64,000 nucleotides of DNA from Roseovarius spongiae (lineage in GTDB: Bacteria > Pseudomonadota > Alphaproteobacteria > Rhodobacterales > Rhodobacteraceae). A model generated the notes under the pieces. It did not search any database, was not told where the DNA came from, and saw only the letters and a program-made list of their open reading frames with translations. This document shows positions 42,565 through 51,009 of this stretch, piece by piece. Made by a program: the position numbers and the translations under genes. The stretch is from NCBI RefSeq assembly GCF_003651245.1, contig NZ_RAPE01000005.1:62001-126000 (forward strand), given 5' to 3'. Position 1 is the first letter of the stretch, and each line of letters begins with the position of its first letter.

Positions 42565-43260
42565 TCACTCCACTTCTCCGGCGTCCGCCAGCGACGCGCG
42601 CAATTGCTGCATTCCTTGCAGGACGTCGCCCGAAATCGCCGCCGCCGCCGCGTCGGCGTCACCGCGTCCGATCGCGTCCACCGCGGCCTTGTGCATGTCG
42701 GGCAGATTCTGCGTGCCGACCCGCCCGCAGACCACGCGCATCGCCGGCCCGAAGCGGAGCCATAGCCCGTCCGCCATCTCGGACAGGATCGCTGAGTCGG
42801 CCATGTCGTAGATTCGCCGGTGAAACCGGTGGTTCAATTCGAGGTAGCCGCGCAGATCGCCGGCCAGGATCGCATCGTCGAGCGCGCTGTCGATACCCGT
42901 CAGCGCAGTGATGTCCGCCGCCGTGGCGCGGACCGTGGCGCGACGCGTCAGATGCGGCTCAAACCATTTTCGCGCCTGTATAATCTCTTCTATGTGCTCG
43001 ATCTTCAGCCGCGGCACGCTAACCCGCCGGTTGCCGCGAGTCTCAAGCGCGCCGCGGGAGATCAGCCGCCGGATCGCCTCGCGCACCGGGGTCATGCCCG
43101 CGCCGAGTTGCGAAGTCAGCCCCTGGATGGTCACCGCCTGCCCCGGCGCGAGATCGCCGTAAAGCACCATGTCGCGCAGACGTCGATAGATCAGTTCATG
43201 CGCCGGAAGGCGGCTCTGCGCCATGGGCGTCGGTGTCATCTGGCCGGTAGGGTGCTGCAT
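42565..43260 (-). CDS. GntR family transcriptional regulator (FadR/FCD type)
   Basis: 231 residues. Winged helix at about 15-85 (LPAHELIYRRLRDMVLYGDL, LTSQLGAGMTPVREAIRRLI) and an FCD domain (DDAILAGDLRGYLELNHRFH with the metal-site Asp/His). It lies between the leftward aminotransferase and the rightward potF-type gene, and TGATCA-centred palindromes occur in front of both, so it probably controls them. Inducer unknown, likely the imported amine or its product. Confidence 0.92.
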   Translation of the reverse strand: MQHPTGQMTPTPMAQSRLPAHELIYRRLRDMVLYGDLAPGQAVTIQGLTSQLGAGMTPVREAIRRLISRGALETRGNRRVSVPRLKIEHIEEIIQARKWFEPHLTRRATVRATAADITALTGIDSALDDAILAGDLRGYLELNHRFHRRIYDMADSAILSEMADGLWLRFGPAMRVVCGRVGTQNLPDMHKAAVDAIGRGDADAAAAAISGDVLQGMQQLRASLADAGEVE

Positions 43261-43345
43261 TTTACTCTTTCCGATCGGTCGGTTGTCTGCGGTCTTGCGA
43301 GTTTATCGACCGCATGAAACCATTACCATATTGCGCTCAGCGAAA

Positions 43346-43359
43346 AACTTGATCAAATT
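43346..43359. promoter_or_regulatory. Candidate GntR operator 2
   Basis: AACTTGATCAAATT in the divergent gntR-potF promoter region, containing perfect TTGATCAA. A short hairpin GGCAG-CAATA-CTGCC follows at 43370-43384. Confidence 0.5.
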
Positions 43360-43401
43360 CGCGGGCAAGGCAGCAATACTGCCGATCAACGGGAGAAAAA
43401 C

Positions 43402-44487
43402 ATGAAATCCACTATCCTGACCACCACCGCAGCACTGGCGCTGATCGCCACAGCCGCGGCAGCCGAAGAGGTGCGCGTCTATAACTGGTCCGACTACATA
43501 GACGAATCACTGCTCGAGAAGTTCGAGAATGAAACGGGTATCGAACTGACCTATGACGTGTTCGACAGCAACGAGGTGCTGGAAACGAAAATGCTGGCCG
43601 GCGGCTCGGGCTACGACGTCGTGGTGCCCACCGGCACCTTCCTGCAACGCCAGATTTCGGCTGGCGCGTTCCAGAAGCTCGACATGTCGAAGCTGCCCAA
43701 CGAAGAGAACATGTGGGAGCTGATCAAGAAGCGGACCGCGCAATACGATCCCGGCAACGAATACTCGATCAACTACATGTGGGGCACCACCGGGCTCGGC
43801 ATCAACGTGGACAAGGTCCGCGAGGCGCTGGGCGAGGACGCGCCGGTCAACTCGCTCGACCTGATCTTCAAGCCCGAGAACATGGAGAAGCTCGCCGATT
43901 GCGGCGTGCATGTGCTCGACGCGCCCGCCGAGACGATTCCGATGGCGCTGAAGTTCCTCGGCGAGGATCCCGACAGCCATGATCCCGACGTGATCGCCAA
44001 GGTCGAAGACGTCTACGCCGCCGTGCGTCCCTACATCCAGAAGTTCCACAACAGCGAATACATCAACGCGCTGGCCAACGGCGACATCTGCGTCGCGGTC
44101 GGCTGGTCGGGCGACGTTCTCCAGGCGCGCGACCGCGCCGTAGAGGCCGGCAACGGCGTCGAAATCGCCTATTACGCGCCCAAGGAAGGCGCGCAGATGT
44201 GGTTCGACCAGATGGCGATCCCGGTCGACGCGCCAAACCCGGACGCCGCGCACAAGTTCCTGAACTTCATCATGGACCCCGAGAACGCCGCGGCCGCGTC
44301 GAATTACGTCTATTACGCCAACGGCAACAAGGCGAGCCAGGAGTATCTGAACGAGGACGTGATCAACGATCCGGCGATCTACCCGGACGAGGAGACGCTG
44401 AACAATCTCTTCACCACCACACCCTACGAGCCGAAGGTTCAGCGCGTCGTGACCCGGCTCTGGACCAAGATCAAGTCGGGCACCTGA
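43402..44487 (+). CDS. potF: Polyamine-type ABC transporter substrate-binding protein (PotF-like)
   Basis: 361 residues. Signal peptide ending ATAAAAEE; mature start VRVYNWSDYIDESLLEKFEN, the hallmark of PotF/PotD (the NWSDYI segment binds putrescine). Further blocks YDVVVPTGTFLQRQISAGAF and INYMWGTTGLGINV match PotF. GGGAGAAAAAC precedes the ATG. First gene of a rightward importer operon; a terminator hairpin after it should give more binding protein than membrane parts. Confidence 0.92.
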   Translation: MKSTILTTTAALALIATAAAAEEVRVYNWSDYIDESLLEKFENETGIELTYDVFDSNEVLETKMLAGGSGYDVVVPTGTFLQRQISAGAFQKLDMSKLPNEENMWELIKKRTAQYDPGNEYSINYMWGTTGLGINVDKVREALGEDAPVNSLDLIFKPENMEKLADCGVHVLDAPAETIPMALKFLGEDPDSHDPDVIAKVEDVYAAVRPYIQKFHNSEYINALANGDICVAVGWSGDVLQARDRAVEAGNGVEIAYYAPKEGAQMWFDQMAIPVDAPNPDAAHKFLNFIMDPENAAAASNYVYYANGNKASQEYLNEDVINDPAIYPDEETLNNLFTTTPYEPKVQRVVTRLWTKIKSGT

Positions 44488-44504
44488 CGACCCGATGAAA
44501 CCAT

Positions 44505-44536
44505 ACCCGCGCAGCAAACGCTGCGCGGGTTTTTTG
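44505..44536 (+). terminator. Partial terminator inside the importer operon
   Basis: 11-bp stem ACCCGCGCAGC / GCTGCGCGGGT, loop AAAC, then six to seven T. Lies between potF-like and potG-like genes. Confidence 0.85.
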
Positions 44537-44556
44537 ATCGCAGGAGGGGGACCAGC

Positions 44557-45687
44557 GTGGGTCAGACAACATTCGAGCCGTGGAACGACCCAGAGGTCGA
44601 GCCGCTCATTCAATTCAGGAACGTGACCAAGAATTTCGGCGATTTCACCGCCATCGACGATCAGTCCTTCGACATCTACGCCAAGGAATTCTTCGCCCTG
44701 CTGGGGCCCTCGGGCTGCGGCAAGACGACGATGATGCGCATGCTTGCCGGGTTCGAGAGCCCGAGCTCGGGCACCATCCTGCTGGGCGGGCAGGACATCG
44801 CGCCGATCCCGCCGAACAAGCGGGCGGTGAACATGATGTTCCAGTCCTACGCGCTTTTCCCGCATCTGTCCGTCTGGGACAATATCGCCTTTGGCCTGAA
44901 GCGCGACCGCAAACCGGCGGATGAGATCGCCGAACGGGTCGGACAGATGTTGAAGCTGACCCGGCTGGAGAAGTTCGCGAAGCGCAAGCCGCACCAGATC
45001 TCGGGTGGCCAGCGCCAGCGCGTCGCGCTTGCCCGCAGTCTCGCCAAGGCGCCCAAGCTGTTGCTGCTCGACGAACCGCTCGGCGCGCTCGACGCCAAGC
45101 TGCGCCAGGACACCCAGTTCGAGCTGATGGACATCCAGGAAAAGACCGGCACGACCTTCGTGATCGTCACCCACGACCAGGAAGAGGCGATGACCGTGGC
45201 CAGCCGCGTGGCGGTGATGGATCACGGCCGGATCATCCAGGCCGACACGCCCGCGAATATCTACGAGATGCCCAATTCCGTCTATGTCGCGGATTTCATC
45301 GGCGAGGTGACGATCATCGAGGGCCGCGCGACCCGCACCCGCAACGGCGACGCCTATGAGGTCGCCTTCGCCGAGGGCCAGCCGCCCCTGCGCGCGCAAT
45401 CCGACCGCTCCTTCGGCATCGGTCAGGCGTGTCACCTTGCGATTCGCCCCGAGAAGGTGAGGATCACCGCCGAGAAGCCCGAGGACGCCGCCAACGCGGT
45501 GCAGGGCGCGATCCTCGACATCGCTTATCTGGGAAACCTGTCGACCTATATCGTCGAACTTCCCAGCGGGCATCTCATCAAGGCGCAGACCGCCAACACC
45601 CAACGCCTGTCACGGCGCAGCTTCACATGGGAGGACACCGTCTGGCTCAGCTGGACCGAAACGGCCGGCGTCCTGCTGGAGGGCTGA
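44557..45687 (+). CDS. potG: Polyamine-type ABC transporter ATP-binding protein (PotG-like)
   Basis: 376 residues from GTG 44557 with AGGAGGGGG ahead. Walker A GPSGCGKTTMMR, FQSYALFPHLSVWDN, signature ISGGQRQRVALARSL, Walker B LLLLDEPLGALD, TOBE region LAIRPEKVRITAEK. Couples ATP hydrolysis to transport by the two permeases downstream. Three bases separate it from the next gene. Confidence 0.93.
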   Translation: MGQTTFEPWNDPEVEPLIQFRNVTKNFGDFTAIDDQSFDIYAKEFFALLGPSGCGKTTMMRMLAGFESPSSGTILLGGQDIAPIPPNKRAVNMMFQSYALFPHLSVWDNIAFGLKRDRKPADEIAERVGQMLKLTRLEKFAKRKPHQISGGQRQRVALARSLAKAPKLLLLDEPLGALDAKLRQDTQFELMDIQEKTGTTFVIVTHDQEEAMTVASRVAVMDHGRIIQADTPANIYEMPNSVYVADFIGEVTIIEGRATRTRNGDAYEVAFAEGQPPLRAQSDRSFGIGQACHLAIRPEKVRITAEKPEDAANAVQGAILDIAYLGNLSTYIVELPSGHLIKAQTANTQRLSRRSFTWEDTVWLSWTETAGVLLEG

Positions 45688-45690
45688 GCC

Positions 45691-46581
45691 ATGCGTCGTT
45701 TCGCCCTCATCGCCGTTCCCTATCTCTGGCTGCTGGCGCTGTTCCTTGTGCCGTTCCTCATCGTGCTCAAGATCAGCCTGAGCGACATCGCGATGGCGAT
45801 CCCGCCCTATACGCCCACGCTCGACCTGTCGGCCGGCTGGGAGGGGATCAAGAGCTTCTTCGCCGCCCTCGATCTCGAGAATTTCGAATTCCTGACCACC
45901 GACGACCTCTACTGGAAGGCCTATCTGTCCTCGCTTCAGATCGCCTTTATCGCGACCATCGCAACGCTGATCGTCGGCTATCCGATCGCCTACGGCATGG
46001 CCAACGCGCCCGATCACTGGCGCCCCACCCTCATGATGCTGGTGATCCTGCCGTTCTGGACCAGCTTCCTGATCCGGGTCTACGCTTGGGTCGGCATCCT
46101 CAGCAGCGAAGGTTATCTCAACCAGATCCTGCTCTGGTCCGGGGTGATCAATGAGCCGCTGACAATCCTCAACACCAATGTCGCGGTCTATATCGGCATC
46201 GTCTACACCTACCTGCCCTTCATGATCCTGCCGATCTATTCCGCGCTCGAGCGGATGGACGAATCGCTTCTCGAGGCCGCCGAGGACCTCGGGTGCAGCC
46301 GCATCAGCGCCTTCTGGCTGGTGACGATCCCGCTGTCGAAGAACGGCATTATCGCCGGGTGTTTCCTGGTCTTCATCCCCACCATCGGCGAATTCGTCAT
46401 CCCGTCGCTTCTGGGCGGCTCTAAGACGCTGATGATCGGCAAGGTGCTCTGGGAGGAATTCTTCAACAACCGCGACTGGCCGGTGGCGAGCGCGGTGGCG
46501 GTGATCCTGCTGCTGATCCTGATCATTCCGATCATCCTGTTCCAGCGCAACGAGCAGAAACAGCGGGAGGCCGAAGGATGA
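45691..46581 (+). CDS. potH: Polyamine-type ABC transporter permease (PotH-like)
   Basis: 296 residues, six predicted helices, of normal length (unlike the permease at 32435). EAA loop DESLLEAAEDLGCSRISAFW in the cytoplasmic loop that contacts the ATPase. Starts three bases after potG. Its last codons overlap a possible 25-codon reading frame. Confidence 0.92.
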   Translation: MRRFALIAVPYLWLLALFLVPFLIVLKISLSDIAMAIPPYTPTLDLSAGWEGIKSFFAALDLENFEFLTTDDLYWKAYLSSLQIAFIATIATLIVGYPIAYGMANAPDHWRPTLMMLVILPFWTSFLIRVYAWVGILSSEGYLNQILLWSGVINEPLTILNTNVAVYIGIVYTYLPFMILPIYSALERMDESLLEAAEDLGCSRISAFWLVTIPLSKNGIIAGCFLVFIPTIGEFVIPSLLGGSKTLMIGKVLWEEFFNNRDWPVASAVAVILLLILIIPIILFQRNEQKQREAEG

Positions 46582-46655
46582 GCAGCCTGAAAAATTCGCG
46601 AATTTTTTCTATCCTGAGAATTTTCGCGAGAATACCTGGCGACGGAGGGGTGTGA
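46578..46655 (+). CDS. Possible 25-codon coupled mini-ORF between potH and potI
   Basis: ATG 46578 overlaps the potH stop (ATGA), GGGAGG lies seven bases before it, and its TGA ends one base before the potI ATG. The peptide begins MSSLKNSRIFSILRIFARIP, amphipathic and basic. The DNA is far more AT-rich than the surroundings and includes an 18-base palindrome AAAAATTCGCGAATTTTT. It may be a real small protein, a coupling leader, or merely a hairpin spacer. Confidence 0.35.
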   Translation: MSSLKNSRIFSILRIFARIPGDGGV

Positions 46656-46656
46656 C

Positions 46657-47472
46657 ATGAGACGCATGACCTGGTTCAACGCCACTTCCCTCACGCTCGG
46701 CTTTGCGTTCCTTTACCTGCCGATGCTGATCCTCATCATCTACAGCTTCAACGATTCCAAGCTGGTGACGGTCTGGGCCGGGTTCTCGACCCGGTGGTAC
46801 GGCGAATTGTTCCGCAACGAGGCCTTCCTCGACGCCGCATGGGTGACGCTTCGGGTCGCGGTGATCTCGTCCACCATCGCCACGGCGCTTGGTACGATGG
46901 CCGCGCTCGTGCTGGTGCGCGCGGGGCGCTTTGCCGGGAGGACGCTGTTTTCCGGCATGATCTACGCGCCGCTGGTGATGCCCGAGGTGATCACCGGGTT
47001 GTCGCTCCTGCTGCTCTTCATCGGGATCGGGCTGGATCGGGGGATCTTCACGATCATCCTCGCGCATACCACCTTTTCGATGTGCTACGTGTCTGTTGTG
47101 GTGTCCTCGCGGCTGGTGAGTTTCGACCGCTCGCTCGAGGAGGCCGCGCTCGACCTCGGCTGCTCGCCCGCGCAGGCGTTCCGCCTCGTCACGTTGCCGA
47201 TCATCGCGCCGGCGGTGATCTCGGGCTGGCTGCTGGCCTTCACGCTCTCGCTCGACGATCTGGTGATCGCGTCCTTCACCGCCGGGCCGTCCTCGACCAC
47301 GCTGCCGATCAAGATCTGGTCGTCGATCCGCCTTGGTCTCAGTCCCGAGATCAACGCGCTCTCGACGCTGCTCATCTCATTCGTGGCGGTCGGGGTGATC
47401 GCCGCGTCGCTGACCAGCAAGCGCGCCAGCCTCAGGCGGCAGGCGGAAGAACGGGCCGCCGTGGCCGCATGA
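46657..47472 (+). CDS. potI: Polyamine-type ABC transporter permease (PotI-like)
   Basis: 271 residues with six helices; opens SLTLGFAFLYLPMLILIIYS after ten residues. EAA loop DRSLEEAALDLGCSPAQAFR. GGAGGGG precedes the ATG. Overlaps the FAD oxidoreductase gene start (ATGA). Normal length for PotC/PotI. Confidence 0.92.
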   Translation: MRRMTWFNATSLTLGFAFLYLPMLILIIYSFNDSKLVTVWAGFSTRWYGELFRNEAFLDAAWVTLRVAVISSTIATALGTMAALVLVRAGRFAGRTLFSGMIYAPLVMPEVITGLSLLLLFIGIGLDRGIFTIILAHTTFSMCYVSVVVSSRLVSFDRSLEEAALDLGCSPAQAFRLVTLPIIAPAVISGWLLAFTLSLDDLVIASFTAGPSSTTLPIKIWSSIRLGLSPEINALSTLLISFVAVGVIAASLTSKRASLRRQAEERAAVAA

Positions 47473-48794
47473 AACGCGTCTATCCCGCCCACGCCTATTC
47501 CGAGGCGCCGCGCGAGAACTGCTACTGGCCCACCACCCACGACGCGCCGCCCAGCCCACCGGCGCGCGGCACGCTGACGGCGGACGTGGCGGTGATCGGC
47601 GGCGGGTTCACCGGCCTCAGCGCCGCGCTGCACCTCGCCCAGGCGGGGGCGGACGTGATCGTGCTCGAGGCGCAGGATATCGGCTGGGGCGCGTCGGGGC
47701 GCAACGGCGGGTTCTGCTGCCTCGGCGGATCGGCGGCGTCCGACGCGATGCTCACCCGCAGCTTTGGTGAGAACGCGCGGCGCGCTTTCCGCATGTGCGA
47801 ACGCGCCGCGGTGGAACTGGCCGAGGGGCTGATCGATGCGCACGGGATGGAAGTCGACCGCCATTCCGACGGCGAAACGGTGATGGCCCATAGCAAGGCG
47901 GCGGCACAGGGGTTCGAGAAGCAGATCGAGGACATCGAACGCGACTACGGCGTCACCCCGACAATCCATACGCAGCAGGACCTGCGTGACCTTGGCATGA
48001 ACGGCCCGTTCTTCGGGGCGATGACCAAGCCCATCGGTTTCGCGCTCAACCCGCTGAAATACGTCCAGGGCCTCGCGACCGCCGTGCGCGCCGCCGGGGT
48101 GCGCGTCTTCGGGCAGAGCCCGGTGCAGCGCATCGACCACGGCAGCGGCTTTACCCTGCTGACCGCGCAGGCGCGGATCAACGCCCGCCGCATGATCGTG
48201 GCGACCAACGGCTATTCCTCTGACGATCTGCCCGACTGGATGGCGGCGCGCTACCTGCCGACGCAATCCAACGTGATCGTCACCCGCGAGATGACCGAGG
48301 ACGAGATCGCGGCGCAGGGCTGGTCCACGCACCAGGCCTGTTACGACGACCGCTTCTTCCTGCACTACTTCCGCCTGATGCCAAATCGCCGGATGCTCTT
48401 CGGGATGCGGGGCGGGCTGTTCTCGGGCGACTGGGCGGACCGGCGGATGCAGGGCAACATCCGCGGCCATTTCGAGCGCATGTTCCCCGCCTGGAAAGAC
48501 GTCGAAACACCGCATGGCTGGCACGGGCTGCTCAGCATCTCGCGCGACCTCACGCCCTATGTCGGCCCCATCGACACCATGCCGGGCGCGTTCACCGGCC
48601 TCTCCTATCACGGCAACGGCGTCGCGATGGCCAGCTACGCGGGCGCGCTTCTTGCCGATCTGGCGATGGACCGCACGCCCGTCCGCCCCTACCCCGAGAT
48701 CATGCAGCGCCCGCCGAGGAAATGGCCGCTGGGGCGACTGCGCCGGGCATGGTTCTGGCCGATTTACGGCGCGGCCTGGCTCACCGGGCAGTAG
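47469..48794 (+). CDS. FAD-dependent amine/amino acid oxidoreductase (PuuB/DadA type)
   Basis: 441 residues from ATG 47469. N-terminal extension with YPAHAYSEAPRENCYWPT, then the Rossmann FAD motif VAVIGGGFTGLSAALHLA (about 38-55) and GWGASGRNGGFCCLGG, the DAO-family blocks; near the C-terminus GLSYHGNGVAMASYAGAL. The layout and the polyamine importer operon point to gamma-glutamylputrescine oxidase or a related amine oxidase, yielding an aldehyde and ammonia. A glutamylputrescine synthetase gene is not present in the window, so the exact substrate is open. Confidence 0.85.
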   Translation: MKRVYPAHAYSEAPRENCYWPTTHDAPPSPPARGTLTADVAVIGGGFTGLSAALHLAQAGADVIVLEAQDIGWGASGRNGGFCCLGGSAASDAMLTRSFGENARRAFRMCERAAVELAEGLIDAHGMEVDRHSDGETVMAHSKAAAQGFEKQIEDIERDYGVTPTIHTQQDLRDLGMNGPFFGAMTKPIGFALNPLKYVQGLATAVRAAGVRVFGQSPVQRIDHGSGFTLLTAQARINARRMIVATNGYSSDDLPDWMAARYLPTQSNVIVTREMTEDEIAAQGWSTHQACYDDRFFLHYFRLMPNRRMLFGMRGGLFSGDWADRRMQGNIRGHFERMFPAWKDVETPHGWHGLLSISRDLTPYVGPIDTMPGAFTGLSYHGNGVAMASYAGALLADLAMDRTPVRPYPEIMQRPPRKWPLGRLRRAWFWPIYGAAWLTGQ

Positions 48795-48795
48795 C

Positions 48796-49719
48796 TCAGC
48801 CCTGCGGCGTGCGGAACGCGCGCGCCGCGCCGCGCTCAAGGCCGAGCCGGTGTTCACGCACGATGATGACGATCCCCGCCAGCACGATCAGCGCCGCGCC
48901 TCCCAGCATCGGCAGCGTCGGAACCTCGTCGAAGACGGCATAGCCGATGGCCAGCGCAAAGAGGATCGAGGCATAGTCGAAGGGCGCCACCACGCTCGCA
49001 TCCGCGAAACGGAACGCGGAGGTGAGGAATATCTGCGCCGCCCCGCCCAGGAGCCCGGCGAGGATCAGCAGCATCACCGTGAATCCGTCCGGCACGACCC
49101 AGCCGAACGGCAGCGTGATGAGCGATAGCGCCGTCGCGGTCACGGAGAAGTAGAACACGATGGCCGAGGTCTGTTCATACTGCACGAGCTTGCGGATGTA
49201 GATCTGCGCCAGCGCCGCGCACATCGCGCCCATCAGCACCACCATCGCGCCGACCGCCTGCGCGTTCTCCACGACGCCGTCCTCGAACGCAGTAAGCCGC
49301 GGCGCGAGGATGATGAGCACCCCGGCAAAGCCCAGCATCACCGCGCTGATGCGAAAGACGCCGACGCTTTCGCCCAGGAACATCGCGGCGAAGATCACCA
49401 CCAGCAGCGGCGCGGCATAGCTCAGCGCCGTCACCTCGGGCAGGGGCAACAGGCCCAGCCCGGCAAAGCTCAACCCCATCGCGCCGGTCCCCGCGATCCC
49501 CCGCCAGACATGACCCATGACCGACTGCACCCTCAGCCCGGTGCGCAGATCACCCCGCATGATCAGCCAGAGCAGGATAACCGGGATGGCGAAGAACGAT
49601 CGGAAGAACACCGCCTGCCCCGGCGGCACGGTTTCGGAGGCGGCCTTGATGAGCGCGGACATGACGATGAAGAGCATGACCGCGCAGAGCTTGAGTGATA
49701 TTCCCTTGACCGGCTGCAT
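48796..49719 (-). CDS. DMT family transporter (EamA domain)
   Basis: 307 residues with about ten predicted helices in two EamA repeats; first LCAVMLFIVMSALIKAASET, FFRSFFAIPVILLWLIMRGD. Such proteins export or import amino acids, nucleotides or related solutes. Convergent with the oxidoreductase gene with a one-base gap, so it may not belong to that operon. Substrate unknown. Confidence 0.9.
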   Translation of the reverse strand: MQPVKGISLKLCAVMLFIVMSALIKAASETVPPGQAVFFRSFFAIPVILLWLIMRGDLRTGLRVQSVMGHVWRGIAGTGAMGLSFAGLGLLPLPEVTALSYAAPLLVVIFAAMFLGESVGVFRISAVMLGFAGVLIILAPRLTAFEDGVVENAQAVGAMVVLMGAMCAALAQIYIRKLVQYEQTSAIVFYFSVTATALSLITLPFGWVVPDGFTVMLLILAGLLGGAAQIFLTSAFRFADASVVAPFDYASILFALAIGYAVFDEVPTLPMLGGAALIVLAGIVIIVREHRLGLERGAARAFRTPQG

Positions 49720-49782
49720 CGGCGCGCTCCTACCCCGCCATGCTTGGGGCGCGTTCGCGCGAAGGTCAAGCCGGAGCGCGGG

Positions 49783-50289
49783 TCAGGCCGGCGTCTTGGT
49801 CCGGGGCAGCACCCAGTCGGGCCGCGGGAAATGACAGGTATAGCCGTTCGGCACCCGCTCGAGGTAATCCTGATGCTCGGGCTCCGCCTCCCAGAAGTCG
49901 CCGGCGGGCTCCACCTCGGTCACCACCTTGCCGGGCCAGAGGCCGCTCGCCTCCACATCCCGGATGGTGCGCCGCGCCTCGAGCTTCTGGGAGTCGTCTG
50001 TGTAGTAGATGGCCGAACGGTAGCTCAGCCCGATATCGTTGCCCTGTCGGTTGGGCGTCGTGGGATCGTGGATCTGGAAGAAAAGCTCGAGCAGCCGCCG
50101 ATAGCTAAGCTTCTCGGGGTCGAAGACCACCTCGATCGCCTCGGCATGTGTGCCGTGGTCGCGGTAGGTCGCATTCGGCGTGTCGCCCCCGGAATAACCC
50201 ACGCGGGTCGAAATCACGCCGTCCATCTTGCGGATGAGGTCCTGCATACCCCAGAAGCAGCCCCCGGCCAGTATCGCGCGTTCGCTCAT
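49783..50289 (-). CDS. msrA: Peptide methionine sulfoxide reductase MsrA
   Basis: Repairs methionine-S-sulfoxide. 168 residues with the catalytic GCFWG near 10-14 ([15 protein letters not shown]), [30 protein letters not shown] and FFQIHDPTT. No clear C-terminal resolving Cys pair is seen, so recycling may use a single-Cys route. Overlaps the msrB stop by four bases. Confidence 0.95.
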   Translation of the reverse strand: MSERAILAGGCFWGMQDLIRKMDGVISTRVGYSGGDTPNATYRDHGTHAEAIEVVFDPEKLSYRRLLELFFQIHDPTTPNRQGNDIGLSYRSAIYYTDDSQKLEARRTIRDVEASGLWPGKVVTEVEPAGDFWEAEPEHQDYLERVPNGYTCHFPRPDWVLPRTKTPA

Positions 50290-50735
50290 CTCACGTCCTC
50301 CACCTGGTCAATGTAGTCGCCATAGCCCTCGGCTTCCATATCGTCGCGATGGATGAACCGCAGGCTGGCGGAATTGATGCAGTAGCGCAGCCCGCCCCTG
50401 TCCTGCGGCCCGTCAGGAAAGACGTGGCCGAGATGGCTGTCGCCATGCGTGCTGCGCACCTCGGTGCGCACCATGCCGAGGCTCTCGTCGCGCAGCTCGG
50501 TCAGATGGGCGGGCTCGATCGGCTTGGTGAAGCTCGGCCAGCCGCAACCGCTTTCGAACTTGTCGGAGGACGCGAAGAGCGGCTCGCCCGAAACGATATC
50601 GACATAGATCCCCGGCTCCTTGTTATCGAGCAGCTTGCCGGTGCCGGGGCGCTCGGTCCCGCTTTGCTGGGTGACGCGGTATTCCTCGGGCGAAAGCCGG
50701 GCGATCGCGTCGGGATCCCTAGTGTAACGTGTCAT
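50286..50735 (-). CDS. msrB: Peptide methionine-(R)-S-oxide reductase MsrB, zinc-less form
   Basis: 149 residues from ATG 50735. Catalytic [11 protein letters not shown] near the C-terminus and SGCGWPSF are present. The two CxxC zinc pairs found in many MsrB proteins are missing: the first site reads [11 protein letters not shown] and the second HVFPDGP. The structure should therefore be metal-free. The pair msrB-msrA is translationally coupled, covering both sulfoxide stereoisomers. Confidence 0.95.
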   Translation of the reverse strand: MTRYTRDPDAIARLSPEEYRVTQQSGTERPGTGKLLDNKEPGIYVDIVSGEPLFASSDKFESGCGWPSFTKPIEPAHLTELRDESLGMVRTEVRSTHGDSHLGHVFPDGPQDRGGLRYCINSASLRFIHRDDMEAEGYGDYIDQVEDVR

Positions 50736-50913
50736 GTGCGGCGTTCCTCGTGGCTCGGTTCCGGCCCAATATCGTAATATGACGCCCCCGGTCGGAACAA
50801 TGCGCAATGCGAAATCAACCGGGCGCAAACACGCATTTGTGAGGTGGGCGTCGTGAAATCATCGCCACCCGGCGTGTCGCGCGCGGATGGCCGAGCCCCT
50901 GCCCCCGAACGAC

Positions 50914-50944
50914 AAAGGCCGCCGGTCCTGCTGAACCGGCGGCC
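50914..50944 (-). terminator. Terminator of the DUF2125 gene
   Basis: Perfect 10-bp stem GGCCGCCGGT / ACCGGCGGCC, eight-base loop, followed on the minus strand by TTTG. About 65 bases past the stop at 51010. Confidence 0.75.
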
Positions 50945-51009
50945 AATCGCATCGTCCCGCGCCGCGTCCGACAGCCACCCGCCGTCCGGAAACGCGCCAC
51001 GAGCATTCG

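Noticed and set aside
40358-42811. 817-codon plus-strand open frame
   Set aside because: Antisense to the lipoprotein, aminotransferase and part of gntR; shadow of high GC third positions.
43507-45603. 698-codon minus-strand open frame
   Set aside because: Antisense to the potF- and potG-like genes; no ribosome site or motif.
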